DNA from: Citrobacter sp. Awk 4
Lineage (GTDB): Bacteria > Pseudomonadota > Gammaproteobacteria > Enterobacterales > Enterobacteriaceae
DNA: 64,000 bases
NCBI RefSeq assembly: GCF_028069725.1
Contig: NZ_JANEWG010000019.1
Span: forward strand, 1 to 64,000
Direction: 5' to 3'
Each line of letters opens with the position of its first letter. Position 1 is the first letter of the stretch. The notes beneath the pieces were generated by a model. It did no database searches. It was not told the DNA's origin and saw only the letters and a list, made by a program, of their open reading frames with translations. Position numbers and translations under genes: made by a program. This document shows, piece by piece, positions 56,352-64,000 of the stretch.

Positions 56352-56382
56352 AAAAAGCCTCTCGTCAGAGAGGCTTTTTACT
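56350..56382. terminator. Bidirectional terminator between lpxM and pykA
   Basis: A perfect 12-bp stem AAAAAGCCTCTC/GAGAGGCTTTTT with a four-base loop lies between the convergent genes. A runs on one side and T runs on the other let it serve both strands. Confidence 0.92.
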
Positions 56383-56398
56383 TTCTGGCATCGGGAAA

Positions 56399-57841
56399 TT
56401 ACTCGACTGTCAGAATACGAGTGGTATTCGTTGAACCGACGGTGCTCATCACGTCGCCCTGGGTGACAATCACCAGATCGCCGGACACCAGATAGCCTTT
56501 GTCGCGCAGCAAATTAACCGCTTCACTTGCCGCCACAACGCCATCAGCCGCGCTGTCGAAGTGCACCGGTGTAACGCCACGATACAACGAAGTCAGGTTC
56601 AGCGTGCGCTCATGACGAGACATCGCAAAAATCGGCAAGCCAGAACTGATACGCGAAGTCATCAGCGCAGTACGCCCTGATTCGGTCATGGCGATAATGG
56701 CCGTTACCCCTTTCAGGTGGTTTGCCGCATACATTGCCGACATGGCGATGGCTTCTTCGACATTATCGAACTGCACATCAAGGCGGTGTTTAGAGACGTT
56801 AATGCTTGGGATTTTTTCTGCGCCCAGACATACGCGCGCCATCGCGGCTACCGTTTCTGCCGGATACTGGCCCGCAGCGGTTTCAGCCGACAGCATCACG
56901 GCGTCGGTGCCATCCAGCACGGCGTTGGCCACGTCCATAACTTCTGCACGGGTCGGCATAGGGTTGGTGATCATCGACTCCATCATCTGCGTGGCGGTAA
57001 TGACCGCACGGTTCAACTGACGAGCGCGACGAATCAGTGCCTTCTGAATACCAACCAGCTCCGGATCGCCAATTTCAACGCCCAGGTCGCCACGAGCCAC
57101 CATCACAACGTCGGAAGCCAGAATGATGTCATCCATCGCATTCTGGTCGCAAACGGCTTCTGCACGTTCGACTTTCGCAACAATTTTTGCATCGCAGCCC
57201 GCATCGCGTGCAAGGCGACGCGCATAGTTCAGGTCTTCGCCGCAGCGAGGGAAGGAGACGGCCAGATAATCAACGCCGATTTGCGCTGCAGTGACGATAT
57301 CCGCTTTGTCTTTTTCGGTCAGCGCTTCTGCAGAAAGGCCACCGCCGAGTTTGTTGATGCCTTTGTTGTTAGAGAGTGGACCGCCGACGGTCACTTCGGT
57401 GAAGACTTTCATGCCCTGAACTTCCAGGACCTTCAGCTGTACGCGACCATCGTCCAGTAACAGGATATCGCCAGGAACCACATCAGCGGGCAGGCCTTTG
57501 TAATCGATACCGACTTTTTCTTTATCGCCTTCACCTTTCTCCAGATTTGCATCTAACAGGAATTTATCGCCGATGTTCAGGAAAACTTTACCTTCTTTGA
57601 AGGTCGATACGCGGATTTTTGGTCCCTGGAGATCGCCCAGAATGGCCACATGACGCCCCAGTTTTGCGGCAATCTCACGAACTTTATCAGCGCGTATTTT
57701 GTGATCTTCTGGCGATCCGTGAGAGAAGTTCATTCGTACGACGTTCGCACCCGCAGCGATAATTTTCTCAAGGTTGTTATCGCGATCAGTTGCCGGGCCT
57801 AACGTGGTAACGATTTTGGTTCTGCGAAGCCTTCTGGACAT
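56399..57841 (-). CDS. pykA: Pyruvate kinase II
   Basis: PykA converts phosphoenolpyruvate and ADP to pyruvate and ATP; this isozyme is AMP-activated in E. coli. The 480-residue product equals E. coli PykA. It has the N-terminal [13 protein letters not shown] with catalytic Arg, [10 protein letters not shown], the active-site KVERAEAV and [13 protein letters not shown], and the [20 protein letters not shown] signature. The ATG at 57841 matches the family start; the open frame extends 8 codons upstream. hexR lies upstream in the same direction. Confidence 0.97.
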   Translation of the reverse strand: MSRRLRRTKIVTTLGPATDRDNNLEKIIAAGANVVRMNFSHGSPEDHKIRADKVREIAAKLGRHVAILGDLQGPKIRVSTFKEGKVFLNIGDKFLLDANLEKGEGDKEKVGIDYKGLPADVVPGDILLLDDGRVQLKVLEVQGMKVFTEVTVGGPLSNNKGINKLGGGLSAEALTEKDKADIVTAAQIGVDYLAVSFPRCGEDLNYARRLARDAGCDAKIVAKVERAEAVCDQNAMDDIILASDVVMVARGDLGVEIGDPELVGIQKALIRRARQLNRAVITATQMMESMITNPMPTRAEVMDVANAVLDGTDAVMLSAETAAGQYPAETVAAMARVCLGAEKIPSINVSKHRLDVQFDNVEEAIAMSAMYAANHLKGVTAIIAMTESGRTALMTSRISSGLPIFAMSRHERTLNLTSLYRGVTPVHFDSAADGVVAASEAVNLLRDKGYLVSGDLVIVTQGDVMSTVGSTNTTRILTVE

Positions 57842-57934
57842 GTAATACTCCGTTGACTGAAACAACTTGGTGTTGCGTGAACATTGATCCGGATATAAAG
57901 CCGGATGACGAAAAGAGTGTGCTTGTTATTGCTT

Positions 57935-58804
57935 TTAGCGGTCATCGCTCCTTATGAGCAGTTCTTTATCAAAACGCGATTCCTTAAGCGCTTCCTTGAC
58001 GCGCTTCAAGTTATCTCTGAATTTTGCCCCGCGACGCAAAGTAAATCCGGTTGCCAGCACATCTATCACGGTCAGTTGAGCAAGTCGAGAGACCATCGGC
58101 ATATAAATGTCAGTATCTTCCGGTACATCAAGTGTAATCGCTAATGTGGCTTCGCGCGCCAGCGGTGTTCCGGCAGAGGTCAGTGCAATCACCATGGCAT
58201 CGTTTTCGCGCGCCAGCTGCGCCAGTTCTACCAGGCTTTTGGTTCTGCCCGTGTGCGAAATGAGCACAACCACGTCGTCATCGCTACAATTCATACAGCT
58301 CATGCGTTGCAGGACAACATCATCGGAGTATATGACCGGAACGTTGAAGCGGAAAAATTTGTTCATGGCGTCATGCGCCACGGCGGCGGAAGATCCAAGG
58401 CCGAAGAAGGAAATTTTCTTCGCTTGCGTCAGCAGGTCGACCGCGCGATTCACCGCAGATTTATCAAGCGACTGGCGGACATGGTCGAGGCTGGCCATCG
58501 CGGATTCGAAGATTTTTCCCGTATAGGACTCAACACTGTCATCTTCATCCACATTGCGATTAACATAGGGCGTGCCATTTGCCAGACTTTGCGCCAGATG
58601 CAGTTTAAAATCAGGAAAACCGCGCGTGTCCATGCTGCGACAGAAGCGGTTTACGGTCGGTTCACTGACATTCGCTTCCAGGGCCAGCGTTGCAATACTC
58701 GAATGGATGGACTGGTCAGGGGAAGCAAGAATAACATCGGCGACTTTGCGTTCTGACTTGCTCAGATGTTCCAGTTTTACCTGGATTTTTTCCAGCATAT
58801 TCAT
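57935..58804 (-). CDS. hexR: HexR, RpiR-family repressor of hexose-phosphate catabolism
   Basis: HexR (YebK) represses zwf, edd-eda and other central-carbon genes and is released by 2-keto-3-deoxy-6-phosphogluconate. The 289-residue product has an N-terminal HTH_6 domain (about 1-77, with EANVSEPTVNRFCRSMDTRGFPDFK) and a C-terminal SIS sugar-phosphate-binding domain (about 125-260, ISFFGLGSSAAVAHDAMNKFFRF and VVLISHTGRTKSLVELAQ). It is divergent from zwf, and a HexR-type palindrome lies close to the zwf start. Confidence 0.96.
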   Translation of the reverse strand: MNMLEKIQVKLEHLSKSERKVADVILASPDQSIHSSIATLALEANVSEPTVNRFCRSMDTRGFPDFKLHLAQSLANGTPYVNRNVDEDDSVESYTGKIFESAMASLDHVRQSLDKSAVNRAVDLLTQAKKISFFGLGSSAAVAHDAMNKFFRFNVPVIYSDDVVLQRMSCMNCSDDDVVVLISHTGRTKSLVELAQLARENDAMVIALTSAGTPLAREATLAITLDVPEDTDIYMPMVSRLAQLTVIDVLATGFTLRRGAKFRDNLKRVKEALKESRFDKELLIRSDDR

Positions 58805-59159
58805 GATGTAGAAAACTCATGGTAACGACGATTTCTGAGATACAAGAAATCGAGAGGTAATTTTGTTAGATATTACCTCCGGGCGCCAATTAAGGGAGCA
58901 AAATGGATAGAATAGTTGTTGTTTTTTTTCATTACATGATCAGCGTCGGGTTTTAGCTGTCGGCCATCTGTGTGAAAACGACGACTTTTTTATCCGTTTT
59001 GCGGCTGAATGTGCCGTAAAACGCCTGACAAGCCGGGATCGCACCGGCAGACAAGTGTTTACGGTTTCCGGAATCACGTAAAAGCAGTACAGTGCACTGT
59101 AATAAAATTACAACTATAACCTGGCAGAAGTACCAGGATAGTTAACTGAGGAGAATGAC
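58805..59159. promoter_or_regulatory. hexR/zwf divergent regulatory region
   Basis: These 355 bases hold the hexR and zwf promoters and no gene. A 15-bp palindrome at 59098-59112 fits a HexR operator. In E. coli zwf is also controlled by SoxS/MarA/Rob; a soxbox is expected upstream of about 59090 but was not assigned. Confidence 0.65.
59098..59112. promoter_or_regulatory. HexR operator near zwf
   Basis: TGTAATAAAATTACA is a near-perfect palindrome matching the HexR consensus TGTAATnAAATTACA. It lies 48 bases before the zwf ATG, in the core promoter or early leader, suited to repression. Confidence 0.8.
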
Positions 59160-60635
59160 ATGGCGGTAACGCAAACAGCCCAGGCATGTGACCTGGTCAT
59201 TTTCGGCGCGAAAGGCGACCTGGCGCGTCGTAAATTGCTGCCTTCCCTATATCAACTAGAAAAAGCCGGTCAGATAAACCCGGATACCCGCATTATTGGG
59301 GTGGGTCGTGCTGACTGGGATAAAGAAGCCTACACGAAGGTGGTTCGCGAAGCGCTCGAAACCTTCATGAAGGAAAAAATTGATGAAGGTTTGTGGGATA
59401 CCCTGAGTGGTCGCCTGGATTTCTGCAATCTGGATGTCAACGATACCGCTGCTTTTGCCCGCCTGGGTAGCATGTTGGATCAAAAAGAGCGCACCACTAT
59501 TAACTATTTTGCGATGCCGCCCAGCACCTTCGGCGCAATCTGCAAAGGGTTAGGCGAGGCGAAGCTGAATGCGAAGCCTGCGCGGGTGGTCATGGAAAAA
59601 CCGCTCGGCACATCACTGGCCACCTCTCGTGAAATCAACGACCAGGTGGGAAAATATTTTGAAGAGAGCCAGGTTTATCGTATTGACCACTATCTCGGCA
59701 AAGAGACGGTTCTGAACTTACTGGCGCTGCGTTTCGCCAACTCCCTGTTCGTCAATAACTGGGACAATCGCACCATCGATCACGTGGAAATCACCGTGGC
59801 GGAAGAGGTGGGTATTGAAGGTCGCTGGGGCTACTTTGACCAGGCCGGTCAGATGCGCGACATGATCCAGAACCACCTGCTGCAGATTCTGTGTATGATC
59901 GCCATGTCACCGCCGTCCGACCTGAGCGCTGACAGTATTCGCGATGAAAAAGTGAAAGTGCTGAAGTCACTGCGTCGTATCGACCGTTCGAACGTCCGTG
60001 AAAAAACGGTTCGTGGTCAGTACACCACTGGTTTCGCGCAAGGTAAAAAAGTGCCGGGGTATCTGGAAGAAGAGGGGGCGAATAAGAGCAGCAATACCGA
60101 AACGTTCGTCGCCATTCGTGTCGACATCGATAACTGGCGCTGGGCGGGTGTACCGTTTTACCTGCGTACCGGCAAACGACTGCCGACCAAATGTTCTGAA
60201 GTGGTCGTCTACTTCAAGACGCCTGAGCTCAACCTGTTCAAAGAGTCATGGCAGGATCTGCCGCAGAACAAATTGACGATCCGTCTGCAACCGGATGAAG
60301 GCGTGGATATTCAGGTACTCAATAAAGTACCGGGTCTGGATCATAAACATAACCTGCAGATTACCAAGCTGGATCTGAGCTACTCCGAAACATTTAACCA
60401 GACGCATCTGGCGGATGCGTATGAACGCTTACTGCTGGAAACCATGCGGGGTATTCAGGCGCTGTTTGTGCGCCGTGACGAAGTGGAAGAAGCATGGAAA
60501 TGGGTCGACTCCATCACAGAAGCCTGGGCGATGGATAACGACGCGCCGAAGCCGTATCAGGCGGGGACGTGGGGACCGGTTGCCTCGGTAGCGATGATCA
60601 CCCGTGATGGCCGCTCCTGGAATGAATTTGAGTAA
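59160..60635 (+). CDS. zwf: Glucose-6-phosphate 1-dehydrogenase
   Basis: Zwf oxidises glucose-6-phosphate to 6-phosphogluconolactone, yielding NADPH for the pentose-phosphate and Entner-Doudoroff routes. The 491-residue product equals E. coli length. The NADP-binding motif [19 protein letters not shown] lies near residue 15; the substrate/catalytic motif is [20 protein letters not shown] at 59149 is the ribosome-binding site, selecting ATG 59160. edd follows beyond a terminator and its own promoter. Confidence 0.98.
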   Translation: MAVTQTAQACDLVIFGAKGDLARRKLLPSLYQLEKAGQINPDTRIIGVGRADWDKEAYTKVVREALETFMKEKIDEGLWDTLSGRLDFCNLDVNDTAAFARLGSMLDQKERTTINYFAMPPSTFGAICKGLGEAKLNAKPARVVMEKPLGTSLATSREINDQVGKYFEESQVYRIDHYLGKETVLNLLALRFANSLFVNNWDNRTIDHVEITVAEEVGIEGRWGYFDQAGQMRDMIQNHLLQILCMIAMSPPSDLSADSIRDEKVKVLKSLRRIDRSNVREKTVRGQYTTGFAQGKKVPGYLEEEGANKSSNTETFVAIRVDIDNWRWAGVPFYLRTGKRLPTKCSEVVVYFKTPELNLFKESWQDLPQNKLTIRLQPDEGVDIQVLNKVPGLDHKHNLQITKLDLSYSETFNQTHLADAYERLLLETMRGIQALFVRRDEVEEAWKWVDSITEAWAMDNDAPKPYQAGTWGPVASVAMITRDGRSWNEFE

Positions 60636-60659
60636 AACTTCATCTGGCACGACAGTGTT

Positions 60660-60675
60660 ATTTTACCGGTAACAT
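60660..60675. promoter_or_regulatory. GntR-type operator upstream of edd
   Basis: ATTTTACCGGTAACAT differs at one base from the perfect GntR palindrome ATGTTACCGGTAACAT. It lies 25 bases after the zwf stop and about 195 bases before edd; E. coli edd-eda is gluconate-inducible through GntR. Confidence 0.65.
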
Positions 60676-60710
60676 GATCTAACACAGATTGTAGAATAAT
60701 TTTTGCACTT

Positions 60711-60750
60711 TTAAGCCCCGCGTGGATTCACCCGCGGGGCTTTTTTTATT
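60711..60750 (+). terminator. Intrinsic terminator after zwf
   Basis: The stem AGCCCCGCG/CGCGGGGCT is followed by seven T residues. It lies about 77 bases after the zwf stop, downstream of the GntR-like site. Confidence 0.9.
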
Positions 60751-60869
60751 ACACTGACTGAAACGATTTTGCCCCTGAGCTCCGGCTTATCAACGTTTCA
60801 GCATAGTTTAACCCTGATGAAACATATTGGTGATCCTGTAGCCCGGACAGATAAATTTTAGGAGCCTCT

Positions 60870-62681
60870 ATGAATCCGAATTTGTTACGCGTAACACAAC
60901 GTATTATTGAACGTTCTCACAAAACTCGTTCTGCCTATCTTGCGCGCATTGAGCAAGCGAAAACGTCGACGGTTCACCGCTCCCAGCTGGCGTGTGGAAA
61001 CCTGGCGCACGGATTTGCGGCGTGCCAACCCGACGATAAAGCGTCGCTGAAAAGCATGTTGCGTAACAATATCGCGATCATTACCTCCTATAACGACATG
61101 CTTTCTGCGCACCAGCCTTATGAGCATTATCCTGAGATCATCCGCAAAGCGCTGCACGCGGCGAATGCGATCGGCCAGGTTGCGGGCGGCGTGCCTGCAA
61201 TGTGCGATGGTGTGACCCAGGGCCAGGACGGAATGGAACTGTCGCTTCTGAGCCGCGAAGTGATTGCTATGTCGGCGGCAGTCGGGTTGTCACACAATAT
61301 GTTCGACGGGGCGTTATTCCTCGGCGTGTGTGACAAAATCGTCCCGGGGCTGGCGATGGCGGCGCTCTCGTTTGGCCATCTGCCGTCCATTTTCGTGCCG
61401 TCAGGCCCGATGGCCAGCGGCCTGCCAAATAAAGAAAAAGTGCGTATCCGCCAGCTTTATGCCGAAGGGAAGGTTGACCGTATGGCGCTGCTGGAATCCG
61501 AAGCCGCCTCTTACCATGCGCCAGGCACCTGTACGTTTTACGGTACCGCCAACACCAACCAAATGGTGGTGGAGTTCATGGGGATGCAATTGCCGGGCTC
61601 CTCCTTTGTGCATCCTGATGCACCGCTACGTGAAGCGTTGACCGCGGCGGCAGCCCGTCAGGTGACGCGTTTGACCGGCAACGGTAACGAATGGATGCCT
61701 GTCGGCAAAATGATTGACGAAAAAGTGGTGGTGAACGGTATTGTCGCGTTGCTCGCGACGGGCGGTTCAACCAACCACACCATGCATCTGGTGGCGATGG
61801 CGCGCGCCGCCGGAATTATTATCAACTGGGATGATTTCTCCGACCTTTCAGACGTCGTCCCGCTGATGGCTCGCCTCTACCCGAATGGCCCGGCGGACAT
61901 TAACCACTTCCAGGCGGCGGGCGGGGTGCCTGTCCTGATGCGTGAACTGCTGAACGCGGGCCTTCTGCATGAAGATGTCAACACTGTGGCGGGCTTTGGT
62001 TTGTCTCGTTACACCCTGGAACCGTGGCTGAACAATGGCGAACTGGACTGGCGTGAAGGGGCGGCGAAGTCGCTTGATAGCAATGTTATCGCTACCTTTG
62101 ATAAGCCGTTCTCACACCACGGCGGGACGAAAGTGCTGAGCGGAAACCTGGGGCGTGCAGTGATGAAAACCTCTGCGGTTCCGGTTGAAAACCAGGTCAT
62201 TGAAGCGCCAGCCATTGTCTTTGAGAGCCAGCACGACGTATTACCGGCATTTGAGGCCGGGTTGTTGGACCGTGATTGCGTGGTGGTAGTGCGTCATCAG
62301 GGACCAAAAGCGAACGGAATGCCAGAATTGCACAAACTCATGCCGCCACTTGGTGTATTATTGGACCGTTGTTTCAAAATTGCGTTAGTTACTGATGGAC
62401 GGCTTTCCGGTGCTTCAGGTAAAGTGCCTTCAGCAATCCATGTTACGCCGGAAGCTTACGATGGCGGGTTACTGGCGAAAGTGCGCGATGGCGACATCAT
62501 TCGTGTGAACGGACAGACAGGTGAGCTGACTCTGCTGGTCGATGCAGCGGAACTTGCCGCTCGTCAGCCTCACATTCCGGATCTGAGCTCATCCAGAGTA
62601 GGGACAGGGCGTGAGATGTTCAGCGCGTTGCGCGAAAACCTCTCCGGTGCGGAACAGGGCGCAACCTGTATCACTTTTTAA
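60870..62681 (+). CDS. edd: Phosphogluconate dehydratase
   Basis: Edd dehydrates 6-phosphogluconate to 2-keto-3-deoxy-6-phosphogluconate, the first committed Entner-Doudoroff step. The 603-residue product equals E. coli length and belongs to the IlvD/Edd family. Iron-sulfur ligands are expected at the Cys in [22 protein letters not shown], in [12 protein letters not shown], and in [14 protein letters not shown]. Other signatures are [13 protein letters not shown] and [25 protein letters not shown] precedes the ATG. eda follows after 38 bases in the same operon. Confidence 0.98.
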   Translation: MNPNLLRVTQRIIERSHKTRSAYLARIEQAKTSTVHRSQLACGNLAHGFAACQPDDKASLKSMLRNNIAIITSYNDMLSAHQPYEHYPEIIRKALHAANAIGQVAGGVPAMCDGVTQGQDGMELSLLSREVIAMSAAVGLSHNMFDGALFLGVCDKIVPGLAMAALSFGHLPSIFVPSGPMASGLPNKEKVRIRQLYAEGKVDRMALLESEAASYHAPGTCTFYGTANTNQMVVEFMGMQLPGSSFVHPDAPLREALTAAAARQVTRLTGNGNEWMPVGKMIDEKVVVNGIVALLATGGSTNHTMHLVAMARAAGIIINWDDFSDLSDVVPLMARLYPNGPADINHFQAAGGVPVLMRELLNAGLLHEDVNTVAGFGLSRYTLEPWLNNGELDWREGAAKSLDSNVIATFDKPFSHHGGTKVLSGNLGRAVMKTSAVPVENQVIEAPAIVFESQHDVLPAFEAGLLDRDCVVVVRHQGPKANGMPELHKLMPPLGVLLDRCFKIALVTDGRLSGASGKVPSAIHVTPEAYDGGLLAKVRDGDIIRVNGQTGELTLLVDAAELAARQPHIPDLSSSRVGTGREMFSALRENLSGAEQGATCITF

Positions 62682-62719
62682 AACGAAAAATTTTGTAATC
62701 AGGCGAGAGAAAAACTCTG

Positions 62720-63361
62720 ATGAAAAACTGGAAAACAAGTGCGGAAGCAATCCTGACCACTGGCCCGGTTGTGCCGGTGATTGTGGTGAATAAACTGGAA
62801 CACGCGGTGCCGATGGCAAAAGCGCTGGTTGCAGGTGGTGTGCGCGTTCTGGAAGTCACCTTACGTACCGCATGTGCGATGGATGCTATCCGCGCTATTG
62901 CCAAAGAAGTGCCTGACGCGATTATCGGTGCGGGTACCGTACTGAACCCGCAGCAACTGGCGGAAGTCACTGAAGCGGGCGCGCAGTTCGCAATCAGCCC
63001 GGGTCTGACCGAGCCTTTGTTGAAAGCGGCAACGGAAGGGACGATCCCGTTGATTCCGGGGATCAGCACCGTTTCTGAACTGATGCTGGGTATGGACTAC
63101 GGCCTGAAAGAGTTTAAATTCTTCCCGGCTGAAGCCAACGGCGGCACCAAAGCGCTGCAGGCGATTGCGGGTCCGTTCTCTCAGGTGCGTTTCTGCCCGA
63201 CTGGCGGCATCTCTCCGGCTAACTACCGTGATTACCTGGCGCTGAAAAGCGTGCTGTGCATCGGTGGTTCCTGGCTGGTTCCGGCTGATGCGCTGGAAGC
63301 GGGTGATTACGACCGTATTACTCAACTGGCTCGCGAAGCGGTAGAAGGCGCGAAACAGTAA
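62720..63361 (+). CDS. eda: KDPG/KHG aldolase
   Basis: Eda cleaves 2-keto-3-deoxy-6-phosphogluconate to pyruvate and glyceraldehyde-3-phosphate, and also acts on 2-keto-4-hydroxyglutarate. The 213-residue class I aldolase has the Schiff-base Lys133 in [14 protein letters not shown] and the general base Glu45 in [10 protein letters not shown]. Length equals E. coli. It follows edd and ends with two hairpins before convergent purT. Confidence 0.98.
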   Translation: MKNWKTSAEAILTTGPVVPVIVVNKLEHAVPMAKALVAGGVRVLEVTLRTACAMDAIRAIAKEVPDAIIGAGTVLNPQQLAEVTEAGAQFAISPGLTEPLLKAATEGTIPLIPGISTVSELMLGMDYGLKEFKFFPAEANGGTKALQAIAGPFSQVRFCPTGGISPANYRDYLALKSVLCIGGSWLVPADALEAGDYDRITQLAREAVEGAKQ

Positions 63362-63368
63362 GTGAATA

Positions 63369-63427
63369 AAAAGCCCGGTCGAGTACCGGGCGTTGACAGA
63401 ACGGGCCATATGCGCCCGTTTTTTTAT
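63369..63427. terminator. Tandem hairpins between eda and purT
   Basis: GCCCGGT/ACCGGGC is followed by a second stem AACGGGC/GCCCGTT with eight T residues in the eda direction. The pair ends the edd-eda transcript and may serve convergent purT. Confidence 0.85.
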
Positions 63428-64000
63428 GCCCCAACGTTTATCTGAGCGGCGGCGTCTTTCGCACGCGCAATGGCCTCTTCAACGCTCACGCCAGTTGCCA
63501 GCGCCACACCCAGGCGTCGGGTTCCCTCGATCTCCGGTTTGCCAAAGAAGCGTACCTGACGACCGGCGCCAACAGCTGCCTGCACATTATCAAACGTCAC
63601 ATTCTGGCTGGTGAGTTGTGGCAGGAGAACGGCCGAGGCGGCAGGGCCATATTGGCGAATCGCTCCGACAGGCAGGCCGAGGAAGGCGCGCACGTGCAAC
63701 GCAAATTCCGACAGATCCTGAGAAATCATCGTGACCATTCCGGTGTCGTGCGGACGGGGAGACACTTCGCTGAAGATAACCTCGTCGCCACAAACAAACA
63801 GCTCGACGCCAAATAAGCCATGACCACCTAATGCCAGCACCACTTTACGGGCAATGTCCTGCGCTCGCTTAAGGGCCAGAGGCGTCATGTGCTGTGGCTG
63901 CCAGGATTCGCGGTAATCGCCATCTTCCTGACGATGGCCGACGGGGGCGCAAAAATGGACGCCATCAACGGCGCTGACGGTCAGCAGCGTAATTTCAAAA
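63424..64000 (-). CDS. purT: PurT, phosphoribosylglycinamide formyltransferase 2 (C-terminal part, cut by window end)
   Basis: PurT makes formyl-GAR from GAR, formate and ATP, an alternative third step of purine synthesis. Only about the last 191 of some 392 residues are in the window; the frame runs open to the right edge, so the start is beyond 64000. The visible part is the ATP-grasp domain and C-terminus: [33 protein letters not shown] carries metal- and ATP-binding Glu and Asp-type residues, and [18 protein letters not shown] is a family segment. Confidence 0.96.
   Translation of the reverse strand, partial: FEITLLTVSAVDGVHFCAPVGHRQEDGDYRESWQPQHMTPLALKRAQDIARKVVLALGGHGLFGVELFVCGDEVIFSEVSPRPHDTGMVTMISQDLSEFALHVRAFLGLPVGAIRQYGPAASAVLLPQLTSQNVTFDNVQAAVGAGRQVRFFGKPEIEGTRRLGVALATGVSVEEAIARAKDAAAQINVGA

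Noticed and set aside
57905-58144. 79-codon plus-strand open frame opposite the end of hexR
   Set aside because: Antisense to hexR; no ribosome-binding site or recognisable domain.

Overview
This is a stretch of enterobacterial core chromosome. Every gene is intact except purT, which runs off the right edge. Nearly every protein is recognisable as a close relative of an Escherichia coli K-12 or Salmonella protein, at near-identical length. Gene order from csgB to ptsG follows the 23-25 min region of E. coli without a visible gap. The divergence level and gene set (curli, yceO, solA, bssS and a full flg cluster) suggest a non-E. coli member of the Escherichia/Salmonella/Citrobacter group, most like Citrobacter. 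The species call is inference from memory, not a search. No insertion sequence, prophage, tRNA, rRNA or CRISPR array is visible.

Layout. 1-4.4 kb: curli operon csgBAC behind a long regulatory region, then ymdA, ymdB and clsC. 4.4-10.2 kb: osmoregulated periplasmic glucan genes opgC and (divergent) opgGH, then yceK. 10.2-25.2 kb: envelope, efflux and housekeeping genes: msyB, mdtG, lpxL, trhO, yceI-yceJ, the tiny yceO, solA, bssS, dinI, pyrC, yceB, mdtH, rimJ, yceH, mviM and murJ. 25.2-36.8 kb: flagellar genes, flgAMN leftward and flgBCDEFGHIJ plus flgKL rightward, with an FlhDC-type box and two sigma-28 promoters visible. 37-41.7 kb: rne with its long 5' UTR, and divergent rluC. 41.8-53.5 kb: yceF, then yceD-rpmF-plsX-fabHDG-acpP-fabF (phospholipid and fatty-acid synthesis) and pabC-mltG-tmk-holB-tatD-family gene. 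53.8-55.2 kb: ptsG with its Mlc operator and SgrS target. 55.4-64 kb: lpxM, pykA, hexR, zwf, edd, eda and purT, a hexose-phosphate/Entner-Doudoroff block.

The clearest large-scale anomaly is the junction at about 55.2-55.4 kb. In E. coli K-12 ptsG lies near 25 min and lpxM-pykA-hexR-zwf-edd-eda-purT near 42 min. Here the second block follows ptsG directly and in inverted order, as expected from a large inversion spanning the terminus. It puts the main glucose transporter beside the HexR-controlled catabolic genes, and both lipid A secondary acyltransferases (lpxL, lpxM) within 45 kb. Other points worth a look are an ERIC-like element plus a CRISPR-repeat-like hairpin in the rpmF-plsX spacer, a four-residue insertion in FabH, a pilin-like YmdA beside curli, the GTG-started small membrane protein YceO, and candidate small RNAs after flgL and before yceD. 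I did not find an undescribed multi-gene system; most of the window is well-known biology in a slightly diverged form.
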